Assembly: GCA_020634435.1 (NCBI GenBank) | Contig: JACKBS010000023.1 | Coordinates: forward strand, 1-28,671 | Origin: Ardenticatenaceae bacterium | GTDB taxonomy: Bacteria > Chloroflexota > Anaerolineae > Promineifilales > Promineifilaceae | Length of the DNA: 28,671 nt | Direction of reading: 5' to 3' | In this document: piece after piece, positions 7,842 through 16,420 of the stretch | Layout: each line of letters starts with the position of its first letter | Numbering within the stretch: position 1 is the stretch's first letter | The notes under the pieces: model-generated | What the model was told of the DNA's origin: nothing | Database searches by the model: none | What the model saw: only the letters and a program-made list of their open reading frames with translations | Translations under genes and position numbers: made by a program

Positions 7842-8315
7842 ATGCTGGTGAGAGAATACACAATGAGTCTGGATCAATACTTCAGACATTGGCAGCCGAT
7901 ACGAACCAATTTGCTGGCAACTATAGACAAATTTAGCGATAGAGAGCTCGCCTACGTGCCTTTTCCTGGCAGCCGATCGGTAGGGCAAATCATTCGCCAC
8001 ATTGCCAATACAGAAGATGGTTGGTTTCGATACGTTGTGATGCAGGAAGCAAGGGAGTGGCCCCCAGAATTCACCGCGGCGGCCTACCCAACGGTTGCCG
8101 CCACAAAAGTGCTGCTCAACAGAATCCATGACCACACGATGATTTATCTGTCAGACTGGGATTGTGCTGACCTGGAACGGCCCATCGCAACGCCATGGGG
8201 AGACACGTTCACGCTGGGCTGGATTATCTGGCATGTGATGGAACATGAAATTCATCACCGGGGGGAATTATCGCTGATTCTGGGACTGATGGGGCGTGAA
8301 GGTTTGAATGTATAG
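7842..8315 (+). CDS. DinB-fold (DinB/YfiT superfamily) metalloprotein
   Basis: 157 aa, a four-helix-bundle protein of the DinB superfamily. The typical metal triad is visible: His53 in IIRHIANTEDGW, and His131 and His135 in HVMEHEIHHRGE. Members include bacillithiol- or mycothiol-dependent transferases and many stress-induced proteins of unknown reaction, so no substrate is assigned. AAGGAG eight bases before 7842 supports this ATG over the later Met8. It is followed after 53 bases by the universal stress protein on the same strand, so the two may be expressed together as a stress pair. Confidence 0.8.
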   Translation: MLVREYTMSLDQYFRHWQPIRTNLLATIDKFSDRELAYVPFPGSRSVGQIIRHIANTEDGWFRYVVMQEAREWPPEFTAAAYPTVAATKVLLNRIHDHTMIYLSDWDCADLERPIATPWGDTFTLGWIIWHVMEHEIHHRGELSLILGLMGREGLNV

Positions 8316-8368
8316 GTGTTGTAAACGGCCGTTCCCGCCCCGATAAATGTAATTTATGAGGAGGCGAC

Positions 8369-9286
8369 ATGTTTGCGTTTAACAAAATACTGGTTCCATT
8401 AGACGGTTCAGAACTAGCCGAGTTGGCATTACGACCAGCGCTGAAGGTGGCGCAGGCCGGGCAGGCGGAGGTCATTCTGCTGCGCAGCATGATTCCCGTT
8501 TACATGGCCATGCCGGTTGTGGCCGGCGAATACGAATGGGCCTGGCCGGAATACGCCAAAGAGCAAGTGCGCACGGAAACGAAAGAGTATCTGGAGGCCG
8601 TGCGGGAGCGGTATGCGGCAACCAACCTGCAACTGCGCACGCTGGCAGTGGAAGGAGACGCGGCTAGCATGATTCTGGATGTGGCCGCTGAGGAGGACGT
8701 GGATCTGATTGTGATGTCCACCCATGGCTGGTCTGGCGCCAACAAGCTGCTGCTGGGCAGCGTAACCGAGCGCATACTGCATCAGGCCAATTGCCCGGTT
8801 TTTGTGGTGCGATCCGCTGACACCATTTCCCGCGTTTTGCTCACGCTGGACGGCTCCCCTTTGGCCGAAACGGCCGTTGTCACCGGTTTGGCCCTGGCCC
8901 AGGCGCTGGATGCCCGCACCACCTTGCTGTCGATCAATGAGCCGATTACCGTTAGCAACAGGCTGGGCTTGCAGCAAAAATGGCAAAGCAGTCAGGAAGG
9001 TCAGCAGATGCAGCAGCGCAGCCGGGTCGAAAAAGAACAATACTTACGCTATATGGCAGCGCGCTTTGAAGACGAGGTTGAAAACGAGATTGCTTTTGAA
9101 GTAATTGAAGGGTCGCCTGTTGAAAAAATTCTGGAGTTTGTGGACCTGCATGGTATTGACCTGATTGTGATGAGCACACACGGCCGTACTGGACTGCGGC
9201 GCTGGCTATACGGCAGCGTAACGGCCAAAGTGATGCGCAGCACCAAAAGCTCCATGCTCATCATTCGGCCCTTGCCCACAGCATGA
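8369..9286 (+). CDS. Universal stress protein with two tandem Usp domains
   Basis: 305 aa with two UspA-like domains. The first runs from FNKILVPLDGSELAE to LLLGSVTERILHQANCPVFVV. The second runs from RVLLTLDGSPLAE to the C-terminal SVTAKVMRSTKSS. Both keep the ATP-binding loop STHG-x9-GS (STHGWSG...GSVTE and STHGRTG...GSVTA), so both halves probably bind nucleotide. These proteins act in the cytoplasm during stress; the exact role is not known. The ribosome-binding site is GAGGAGG before ATG 8369. Two ACGGCCGT octamers are within the gene. Confidence 0.88.
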   Translation: MFAFNKILVPLDGSELAELALRPALKVAQAGQAEVILLRSMIPVYMAMPVVAGEYEWAWPEYAKEQVRTETKEYLEAVRERYAATNLQLRTLAVEGDAASMILDVAAEEDVDLIVMSTHGWSGANKLLLGSVTERILHQANCPVFVVRSADTISRVLLTLDGSPLAETAVVTGLALAQALDARTTLLSINEPITVSNRLGLQQKWQSSQEGQQMQQRSRVEKEQYLRYMAARFEDEVENEIAFEVIEGSPVEKILEFVDLHGIDLIVMSTHGRTGLRRWLYGSVTAKVMRSTKSSMLIIRPLPTA

Positions 9287-9298
9287 GAGATTAGATGA

Positions 9299-9331
9299 GA
9301 ACGGCCGTTTCTGGGCCGGTAACGGCCGTTC
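9299..9331. terminator. Hairpin between convergent genes made of two ACGGCCGT copies
   Basis: GAACGGCCGTT (9299-9309) and AACGGCCGTTC (9321-9331) form a perfect 11-bp stem with an 11-base loop. It lies between the stop codons of two convergent genes, where a bidirectional terminator would be expected. It has no adjacent T run, so Rho-independent termination would be weak. Confidence 0.5.
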
Positions 9332-9355
9332 GACCACCTATCCCTCTTTGGCAAA

Positions 9356-11530
9356 TTAAAGCTGCTTTATCGCCTGCAAAATAGACGGCTTGTTGTGCAG
9401 TTCCCAATCATCGGCCGAGTAGCGGTAAAAAATGACCCCGTTGACCGGCATAAGCGCTTCTTCATTGTAAGCGCGGAAGTGTACGGCCGTACGGCGCACC
9501 CATTCCGCCCCCTGGTTCTCCTGCCAACCGAGTTTGTTGTTGTCGTTGTGACGCTGGGGGTTCACCTCCGTAGCAATCACGGGCAGCGCCCAGAACCGAT
9601 CTGGCACCACCGCCAGCAGTGGCTGGTATGATCTTAGATGTAAAAATTGCCAGCGCAGCGGATCATCGCTGAATTTGGCGTCGCTGTCTACGTTGTCGGG
9701 GTTGCTGTCCTGCGTCTTGGGATGAATGGTAATGAAGTCCGTGCCCAGCAGATTATTGAGGACACGCTGCCAATAGTCGCGGCTGTCACTGCCGGGGCCA
9801 AAGTAGGGATCCACCGCCTGCACCCCTAGCCGCACTCCAGTCGGCTTACGCTGCCAAAGATCGTTGTAGGCGCGGGCATACAGCTCTGGCGTAATTTTCT
9901 GGCCATTGACGCCGCCGGGAAACTCCTGCGGATTGTTGGTCTCGTTGCCGAAGATAAAGCCCCAAACTCCTTTGCTGCGCCGCATCGTCTCCACGCAGGC
10001 GTCCAGGTAGCGTTGGAAATCGGGGGAGTCAGAAGCTGGCTGGTTGCCTTGGGGGTGAAAACCATAGTTGAGCCGGACGAGCATTTTGATGCCCGCCTGT
10101 TCAAATCGGGTCATATCTTGCGGGGCAGGATTGGTGCCCAAAGCAACGGCGTGCAGTGCCCAACCCTGTATCCCGTTGCGCTGCATCCACTCGGCCCCGT
10201 CCTCATTGTGAATACCGAAGGCAACGGCCGTATCCACCCGACTAATGTCATCTTTGGGCACAGCCACCGGGTAATAATCCTGGTTTTTGTTGCCCAATAG
10301 CCGCATAACGGTGCCATTTTTGACGCGGCCCAGCTTTTCCTGAAAAGAACCGGGCGCAGCACGCAAGTTGATGAAGCCAGTTTGCACCCGGGCCACCATC
10401 CCTTTTTTCTCCAGGCTGCTGGCAAAGGCCCAGCCAGCGACCATCTCGCCGATTGGCGTGGGCCACCCTTCCTGCAAATGAATCAAGAACGGTTCCGGGT
10501 CGATGAGGTCAAACGGCTGGGGCGTCTCTTTGCGGTTTGATGCGCCGTCCAGGTAAAGGCTCAGGTGCAGGTGCGTGCCCAGGTGCGGCTCGGTGGGCGT
10601 AGGCTTGGGCCAGACGTTGCCAGTGCTGTCGGCAAAGCCCAGCAGCTGCCCGCCGCGCACAAAATCACCCACGTTTACTTCCGCCTTTTTAAGGTGAGCG
10701 TAGGTAGTCCGGTAACCATCGCTGTGCCGCAGGTAAACGGCCGTTCCATAATTATGCCCCTCCGCCACATCCCGCACTTTAATCACCGAACCGTCGGCCA
10801 CAGCAAAAATTTTGGAGCCAAACGGGGCCACAATGTCCACGCCGTCATGGCCAATGAGCGGCGGGTCGTAATTTTGCGGATTTTGCATAAACCTTTGGGT
10901 AATGCTTTTGTGCTCAGTGGGCCAATGGGTGAAGATGAAACTACCGCCGACTGTTTCTGGGGCAACAAACCGCTGTGCTTCAAACTTGATGCCCCGATCC
11001 CGCAGCCAGGCAAAAATGTCACCGCTCCACCGCTCGCCAGACCATACCACAACTTTGCTGCTCTCATCTCCGGCAAACATGAGGGCGTGTGCCACGTCGG
11101 CGCTGTAGGTGAAAGCGGAGAGGGTTGGATGCAGGGTGACCGTCACCTGCTTGAGTTCCGGCAGAGTGGTATCTTGCGGCAGCAAGTGGATAGTGTGCTG
11201 AATGCGCTGCGGGGCCGTGCGTGCGCCCGGTTGGCTAACGTGGCCCGGTACGCTGCTGCCGTCGAAGTTGCGTGCCTCGGTGCCAATGCCGCGCCGATGC
11301 AGCCAGTTAAAAATGGCATCATCCGCGCCCCAGCGCTCCCCGGCCCAGGCCACAACAACGCTGGCATCGGTACCCGCGTGAGCCACAGCTTGGGCGGCAT
11401 CGGCGCTGTAGGTAAAAGCGGAACGCGTGGGATGCAGCAGGGTGACCACCTGGGCCAGTTCGGCCAGGGAAGTGTTTTGCGGCAGCAAATGAATGGTGTG
11501 CTGAATACGGGAAGGCTGAGTGACGGGCAT
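9356..11530 (-). CDS. Multidomain cell-wall/glycan protein: duplicated unknown domain + M23 peptidase + SH3-like + glycosidase-like barrel
   Basis: 724 aa with an unusual order of domains. Residues 8-89 and 109-188 are two copies of an unrecognised ~80-aa domain, each starting RIQHTIHLLPQ and containing AFTYSAD and a GERW motif. Residues about 189-370 are an M23/LytM-type zinc peptidase (GHDGVDI near 227, HLHLS near 320). Residues about 378-430 resemble a bacterial SH3 domain (INLRAAPG). The C-terminal ~270 residues resemble a clan-A glycoside hydrolase barrel, with candidate catalytic Glu in FGNETNN (about 530) and ATEVNP (about 653). No signal peptide or membrane helix is visible, which is odd for a wall-acting enzyme. 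The ribosome-binding site is AGGAGA before ATG 11530. It sits downstream of the glucoamylase gene, 107 bases apart. Confidence 0.75.
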   Translation of the reverse strand: MPVTQPSRIQHTIHLLPQNTSLAELAQVVTLLHPTRSAFTYSADAAQAVAHAGTDASVVVAWAGERWGADDAIFNWLHRRGIGTEARNFDGSSVPGHVSQPGARTAPQRIQHTIHLLPQDTTLPELKQVTVTLHPTLSAFTYSADVAHALMFAGDESSKVVVWSGERWSGDIFAWLRDRGIKFEAQRFVAPETVGGSFIFTHWPTEHKSITQRFMQNPQNYDPPLIGHDGVDIVAPFGSKIFAVADGSVIKVRDVAEGHNYGTAVYLRHSDGYRTTYAHLKKAEVNVGDFVRGGQLLGFADSTGNVWPKPTPTEPHLGTHLHLSLYLDGASNRKETPQPFDLIDPEPFLIHLQEGWPTPIGEMVAGWAFASSLEKKGMVARVQTGFINLRAAPGSFQEKLGRVKNGTVMRLLGNKNQDYYPVAVPKDDISRVDTAVAFGIHNEDGAEWMQRNGIQGWALHAVALGTNPAPQDMTRFEQAGIKMLVRLNYGFHPQGNQPASDSPDFQRYLDACVETMRRSKGVWGFIFGNETNNPQEFPGGVNGQKITPELYARAYNDLWQRKPTGVRLGVQAVDPYFGPGSDSRDYWQRVLNNLLGTDFITIHPKTQDSNPDNVDSDAKFSDDPLRWQFLHLRSYQPLLAVVPDRFWALPVIATEVNPQRHNDNNKLGWQENQGAEWVRRTAVHFRAYNEEALMPVNGVIFYRYSADDWELHNKPSILQAIKQL

Positions 11531-11637
11531 GGGCTTCTCCTGTTCAGTTGTCTAAAATGGTTGAGGGATACAGAGAGTTATGATAGCAGAAACGGCCGTT
11601 TCCCAAAACCACCACACCGAACAACTTTTAGACGCCT

Positions 11638-14037
11638 CTAGCCGCTTACCTGCACCACAAAATCCTCGCCTTGCCAATGATCATCAGCCAGCCAGTGGAA
11701 GGTGAGCACAATTTCGGCCCCAGCGGCCAGTGCTGCCGTGGGCAAGTCGGCGATGTGTAACCCCAGCCCGGTATCCAGCGCGCGGGTTTCTTGCGTGGTT
11801 TGCCAGTTGTCCAGGCTCCAATGAACAACGGCCGTTTCTAACAGTTCCAGTCGCAAAATTTGTCCAGCAGGCATCGACCGGCACTTGTGGCTAAAACGCC
11901 AGATGGCATGCGGAGAAGCTGTTTGGTTTTCCAGATACCGTGCCACCGTTTGCGGTGGTCTATCAAACACTGCCCCGTCCTCCAGCGAGCGACACAGCTT
12001 CACGTACTCCGCATGAGCCCACACCAGCGGCATCGCCGAACCGGCGGGGCGGCCAAAAAACAGCTCCTTGTCGGGGATATCGTCAGCGTCCCAAATCTGT
12101 TCAGGCAAAAAACCACCCTCGTTAGCGAATGCGGTTAGCGCGTCCAGCATTTTTTGCGCCGCTTGCGGGCGGCCCGCAGCCAGCTCGTAATGGCCGCGTT
12201 CCCCCGTGAGCAAAGGCCAGGCGCGGCCAATGCCGGTGCCATCAAACGAATCGCCGTTTTCATGTTCACCGTAGCCGTCGTCGTTATATCGGTGCCAGAT
12301 AGGTCCAGCAGGTGTATCGGTTTTGAGGAGAGCGTCAATTACTTTGACCGTGTTCACAATGCGCGGATCGTTGGCGGCACGCAAGCCAAAGCGCACCAGA
12401 GCCAGCGCGTCCGGGCTGATAATTTCTTTCGCGGGTGTCAGGCTTTGGGCCAACGGCCGATTTTTAATGGGCACAAATCCATCTATCGGCGAGGCGGCAT
12501 CGGCCGTTTCTGGCGGGGCAATGCGCACGTAGTACCCGTCCACCCCCACCTGCCGGGCCAAATCCGTGCCGGTAACGTAAGTCCAATGCTCAATGGCCGC
12601 ATTCCAGGCATCGGCCGTCTGGCGTAAATAATCAGCAGTGCCCGCCTCGTTTCGTTCCTCGGCCAGATCGGCGGCCACCAGCAGAGCGGCAATTTCCACC
12701 GCCAGCGTAAACGGCGAGTAACCGGGGTCTTCTTCCCACCGATCTTGCTGGCTGACTGGCCCGTTTTGCACCAAAAATTCGGCGGCGCGGCGCACCATCG
12801 GCCAATAACGCGCCCGATCCGGGTCGGTAATGGCCCCCGCCCGTAAGGCCATGTCTACCAGCAAAATGGGGAACGCCGTTTCGTCCATTTGCAGGCCAGC
12901 CCAGTAAGGTGCACCGTCCAGCCACATATTTTGCGGCCAGTGGCCATCGGCTTCCTGGGTGATTTGCAAAAAGTCGAGGATGCGGCGGGCATCGTCTAGC
13001 GCGCCAGCGGCCAGGAAGCCACCAGCCGTTTCCACCAGGTCGCGCGGCCAGACCAGATGGTAGCCACCCAAGTTGTCGTCACCTTTGTCGAAGCCCCAGG
13101 GGATGGACAGGCTGGCGATGCAGCCACCGGGGAATCCTTTACCGGCGTGGGCGCGCATCACGGCCGTACTGATGCGATACAAACCAGCCTCTCCAGCAAC
13201 GGCCTCGCCCTTGCCCGGCAGACTATTTTGCCACGCCTGCCACTCCGCGATGGTGGTCTGGCGGGCCAGATCGAAGCCGTCTAGCAGGGCGGCGCGGGCG
13301 CGGTGGCCCGCCTCTTCGGGCGTTTGGCCAAAACCGAGAGCGAGATCAAAACGGCCGTTGCTCACCCCCAAATCAATCTCTCCGGTTAGGGCCACGTTGC
13401 CATTTTCGGCGCGATCATACGTCCAGGTCATCTGCTTGTGCTGGCTCAAATCTTGCCAGCCGTCCGATGCGCCGACAAAGCCAGCGGAGCGGTTGAGCCA
13501 GGGCGCGGTGCTGGCCAACGCCAGCGCCTGCCCGTTTCGCTGGGCAAAAAGCATGGGGATGCCCTTGTAATCACTCACCCAGGCGGTGTTGTCTGTACCC
13601 CGGTTGCCCAGGTGCGGCGACAGCAGCACGTAAAGATGATAATCGCTCAGCTCGCCCACCGTGGGAGTAAACTGGGTACGCTGCCAGACCACATCCCGCT
13701 GCGAGTCGGCCACAATTTCTTTGGTGATGATGTAACGGCCGTTTCCATCTGTGTTGGTCAATTTATAAGCAGGCACGGCGGGGGCCAGATATGCCACCTC
13801 ATGCTGGCAGTGGCGCTTCTCTTCGGAGAAAAAGTCATGGCCGTCGGTGACAATCAGCCCCATGTCGCGCAGGCAGGCTCGATCCAGGCGTGGGAAGTAA
13901 ACCTCGTTAAAAATGCCGTGGCTCAGGGTAAACCAGACGCGGCTGGCCGGGTTCAATGCCGTGCCAACGCCGCTCTTGGCGCTGGAGGTCCAGCGGGGGA
14001 AAATCCCGGGCCAACCGGGAGCCAGGTTGGTTGTCAT
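11638..14037 (-). CDS. GH15 glucoamylase / glucodextranase-type alpha-glucosidase
   Basis: 799 aa, matching the prokaryotic GH15 architecture. An N-terminal beta-sandwich (APGWPGIFPRWTSSAKSGVG, then VWFTLSHGIFNEVYFPR) is followed by an (alpha/alpha)6 catalytic barrel and a small C-terminal domain. The barrel shows GYHLVWPRDLVE near residue 327, the general-acid Glu in WEEDPGYSPFTL near 431, and the base region WPLLTGERGHYEL near 612. It releases glucose from the non-reducing ends of alpha-glucans. No secretion signal is seen, so intracellular glycogen or maltodextrin is the likely substrate. The start ATG at 14037 has a modest GAGAG upstream and lies 10 bases after the transporter stop. Confidence 0.9.
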   Translation of the reverse strand: MTTNLAPGWPGIFPRWTSSAKSGVGTALNPASRVWFTLSHGIFNEVYFPRLDRACLRDMGLIVTDGHDFFSEEKRHCQHEVAYLAPAVPAYKLTNTDGNGRYIITKEIVADSQRDVVWQRTQFTPTVGELSDYHLYVLLSPHLGNRGTDNTAWVSDYKGIPMLFAQRNGQALALASTAPWLNRSAGFVGASDGWQDLSQHKQMTWTYDRAENGNVALTGEIDLGVSNGRFDLALGFGQTPEEAGHRARAALLDGFDLARQTTIAEWQAWQNSLPGKGEAVAGEAGLYRISTAVMRAHAGKGFPGGCIASLSIPWGFDKGDDNLGGYHLVWPRDLVETAGGFLAAGALDDARRILDFLQITQEADGHWPQNMWLDGAPYWAGLQMDETAFPILLVDMALRAGAITDPDRARYWPMVRRAAEFLVQNGPVSQQDRWEEDPGYSPFTLAVEIAALLVAADLAEERNEAGTADYLRQTADAWNAAIEHWTYVTGTDLARQVGVDGYYVRIAPPETADAASPIDGFVPIKNRPLAQSLTPAKEIISPDALALVRFGLRAANDPRIVNTVKVIDALLKTDTPAGPIWHRYNDDGYGEHENGDSFDGTGIGRAWPLLTGERGHYELAAGRPQAAQKMLDALTAFANEGGFLPEQIWDADDIPDKELFFGRPAGSAMPLVWAHAEYVKLCRSLEDGAVFDRPPQTVARYLENQTASPHAIWRFSHKCRSMPAGQILRLELLETAVVHWSLDNWQTTQETRALDTGLGLHIADLPTAALAAGAEIVLTFHWLADDHWQGEDFVVQVSG

Positions 14038-14047
14038 GATGTTTCTC

Positions 14048-15102
14048 TCAATGATTTGTGCCCGCCGCAGCGGCTTGCACTTCGTTCAGAATGGCCATGC
14101 CAATCACGGTCGCGGGCACGGCAAAAAAGACACCGACGATGCCGCCCATTTTGGCCCCGGCCAGCAGGGCCACCAACACCATGGCTGAATCCAGGCCCAC
14201 GGCACGGCCGTACAAAATTGGCAGCAGCACGTGCGCCTCAAACGCGCCGACTACCACAGTGTAAAGGCCCACCCACACAATTTGCCACGGATTGCCGGAA
14301 GCGGCGGAAACGGCCGTTAAGGCAATGGCAATCAACGTGCCCAGATACGGCACAGGGATCAGGCTTAACACACCGCTCACCACGCCGATGGTTAGAGCAA
14401 ATGGCACACCCAACACGGCCAGCCCCAGGCTAAACGTCACGGCAAAAAAGAGAACGATCACCAGCTGAGCCAGCACAAAACGAGACAGTCGCGCCTGCGT
14501 CTTGTCCAAAATCTCGCGAATGTGGCCGCGCCGCGCGGGCGGGAACCAGGCTAACACCATGCGCTCGCTGTAACGGCCGTCTTCGGCCACCAAAAAATAG
14601 GCCACAAAAAGACCACTGCCAGGTCCAAAAGCATGTTGCTGGTGTCGGCTAGCGTCACTACCGCGCTGGCAACAATCGTATCGAGCTGCTGCGACAAATT
14701 TTGTGCCAGGGTGTCACCGGATGGAATCCACTGCGCCAGCGGCGTGTTGGCCAGGCGAGTCAGTGCGGCTTGCAGCAGGGTTGGCCCGTTGGTCTGCAAA
14801 TAGGTCACTTCTTGCGTGATGATCGGGGCCAGCAAATAGCCCATGCCAACCAGCAGCCCCAGGCCCGCCACATAAACCACCGCCACCGTTAACCCCGCCG
14901 GGATGCGATGGCGCGCGAGGTGATCGGACAACGGCCGTATTGCCAGACTCAGCAGCACAGCACCAAACAACACCCAACCAACAGACAAGATATCCTGCAA
15001 GTAAGTCACCGTGAGCCAGAGCGCCAACCCTAGCCCAAACAGCGCAAACCAGGCCTGTAAACTAATGCGCCACGACGCGGAAGTATTTCGGTTCTCGACC
15101 AT
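14048..15102 (-). pseudogene. AI-2E-family transporter (PerM-like), interrupted by a frameshift
   Basis: Two overlapping frames together encode one 351-aa multi-pass membrane protein of the AI-2E/PerM exporter family. The N-terminal part starts at ATG 15102 (MVENRNTSAS), has four hydrophobic segments, and runs to about 14612. The C-terminal part begins around VAYFLVAEDGRYSERM and carries the family's conserved GVVSGVLSLIPVPYLGT stretch. The frame breaks at a run of five A (14606-14610, T on the coding strand); a sixth base would restore a continuous protein ending VVFFVAYFLV. The break is either a sequencing/assembly homopolymer error or a real inactivating mutation. The start lies two bases after the stop of the preceding gene, so it belongs to this minus-strand operon. 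Its natural substrate cannot be told. Confidence 0.8.
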
Positions 15103-15104
15103 CG

Positions 15105-15782
15105 CTACTTCAAATCGGCCAGCGTGGGCACGGGGTCTGGCCATTGGCCCGTCTCTTGCAACCATGATTTTTCATGTTTCAGCGCATGGTACAACGCTTG
15201 TTGCAGCGGATGGGCATGTAATTCGGGCTGACCTTCATACCGCGTTAGCATCTCTTGCGCTGAAGCCACAAACAGGTGAAATGGATAAACCTTCGTCAGG
15301 TGATGCCAGAAAACCTCATCATCCATGTTCCAGGTTTCCCGCAGCCGGGCAAACAAGGTTTCCATTTGTAGGGCCAGCTGATCGGTCACTGTCGTTTTTT
15401 CGGAAGTCAGTTCCAGCACCGGTGCAGAAGATCGCAGCGAGTACACTTTTTCGCCGGGCGCTTCGTCACGTGCTTCCAGGGAACCGCCAAACACAAAAAA
15501 CCGTGCTTCCTGGCCTGCCTGGTCCCGAATGGTGATCAGGCCAGGGCAAACTACCCGCGACATGGGGAACGGGCTGGTGGCTTTGAAGGTGGTCCAATGC
15601 GCCTTGCCGTCCCAATCGAGCAGCCGCATGTGAATCGTTTGCGGATTAAAGGCAACGGCCTGCATGGGTGGCTGCCGCCGCAGCAGAATGAGTAGGCCCG
15701 TGTGGCCAACGCAATTTTCGTGGCGCGGCGGCAGTGTGTAGTAGCCAAGCGTCTCTAATTTGTTTAACAGCGATGTGTTCAT
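15105..15782 (-). CDS. Protein of unknown function (225 aa)
   Basis: 225 aa, soluble, with no signal peptide or membrane segment; I do not recognise the family. The N-terminal half is beta-rich (HTGLLILLRRQPPMQAVAFNP, then HMRLLDWDGKAHW). The C-terminal half is predicted helical with many His, Trp and charged residues (TWNMDDEVFWHHLTKVYPFHL). AAAGGAGA before ATG 15782 is a strong ribosome-binding site. The start overlaps the stop of the rhomboid-like gene by four bases (ATGA), and the transporter gene follows two bases after its stop, so it is certainly co-translated with membrane-protein neighbours. Confidence 0.65.
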   Translation of the reverse strand: MNTSLLNKLETLGYYTLPPRHENCVGHTGLLILLRRQPPMQAVAFNPQTIHMRLLDWDGKAHWTTFKATSPFPMSRVVCPGLITIRDQAGQEARFFVFGGSLEARDEAPGEKVYSLRSSAPVLELTSEKTTVTDQLALQMETLFARLRETWNMDDEVFWHHLTKVYPFHLFVASAQEMLTRYEGQPELHAHPLQQALYHALKHEKSWLQETGQWPDPVPTLADLK

Positions 15783-16420
15783 TGTTTGTCTCCTTTAGGT
15801 AAATACATCAGCTTCCCGGTAGCCCAACCGAGGGGGAAGGCGATGAGATGGGCCAGATCGGCCGCGAGTTTGACGGGCGCACTTTGTCCCGTGCGTGGGG
15901 CTTGAAACAGCGCATAGACGAGGCCAATCACAACGGCCGTTCCGCTTAACCAGGGCCACGGACTCGGCAAACGACGTGAGGCCAGCCCCAGCGCACCAAA
16001 ATAACCCGCTGATGGCCCAACATCGCGGGCCAAAATGAGGGCAGTGCCGGTAGGATTGCCAGACAAATGCAGCGGCAGAGCCACCAGCAGTGATTCGGTA
16101 AGCAGCGTGGTGAGATGCACACCCCAAAAGGTAACGGCCGTTCGTTTACTGCCCGCCAACCATTCCGCCGCCCCCACCGCCAGGGCGATCATGCCCATTG
16201 CCTGCCAAAACACCGTTTTGCCAAACGTCACCAGGGCCGAGGTGAACAACCTTTCCCAGTTGAACAGCCATAAATCGCTGGGGGAATATCCCAGCCGCGT
16301 CAGCCAATTGTTGGTGAGGGTAGCCAGGTGCGTGTTGGTGAAAACGGCCGTTGCGCCCAACAAAACCAGCATCCCTAGCGTAAACGGAAAACGATGACCA
16401 AACCGTTTGACGAAACTCAT
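15779..16420 (-). CDS. Rhomboid-like intramembrane protein
   Basis: 213 aa with about six hydrophobic segments. Two motifs resemble the rhomboid serine-protease dyad: Ser137 in RDVGPSAGYFGALG (compare GxSG in classical rhomboids) and His191 in DLAHLIAFPLGWATGKL. The WERLFTSALVTFG segment before the second hydrophobic stretch also fits the family. Rhomboids cut transmembrane substrates within the membrane. The second position of the usual Ser motif is altered, so activity is uncertain; a non-catalytic rhomboid-like protein is the alternative. It overlaps the MscS stop and the next gene's start by four bases each (ATGA), within one operon. Confidence 0.6.
   Translation of the reverse strand: MSFVKRFGHRFPFTLGMLVLLGATAVFTNTHLATLTNNWLTRLGYSPSDLWLFNWERLFTSALVTFGKTVFWQAMGMIALAVGAAEWLAGSKRTAVTFWGVHLTTLLTESLLVALPLHLSGNPTGTALILARDVGPSAGYFGALGLASRRLPSPWPWLSGTAVVIGLVYALFQAPRTGQSAPVKLAADLAHLIAFPLGWATGKLMYLPKGDKQ

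Noticed and set aside
10565..11641. Long plus-strand open frame opposite the peptidase-glycosidase gene
   Set aside because: It is antisense to a gene with clear domains, has no ribosome-binding site and a composition dictated by the opposite strand. The same holds for 13438-14433, 22930-23628 and 24022-25029.
14595..14615. Programmed frameshift in the transporter gene
   Set aside because: The run preceding the break is C-TTT-TTG in frame, which lacks the X-XXY-YYZ slippery pattern, and no reason for two products is known in the family.
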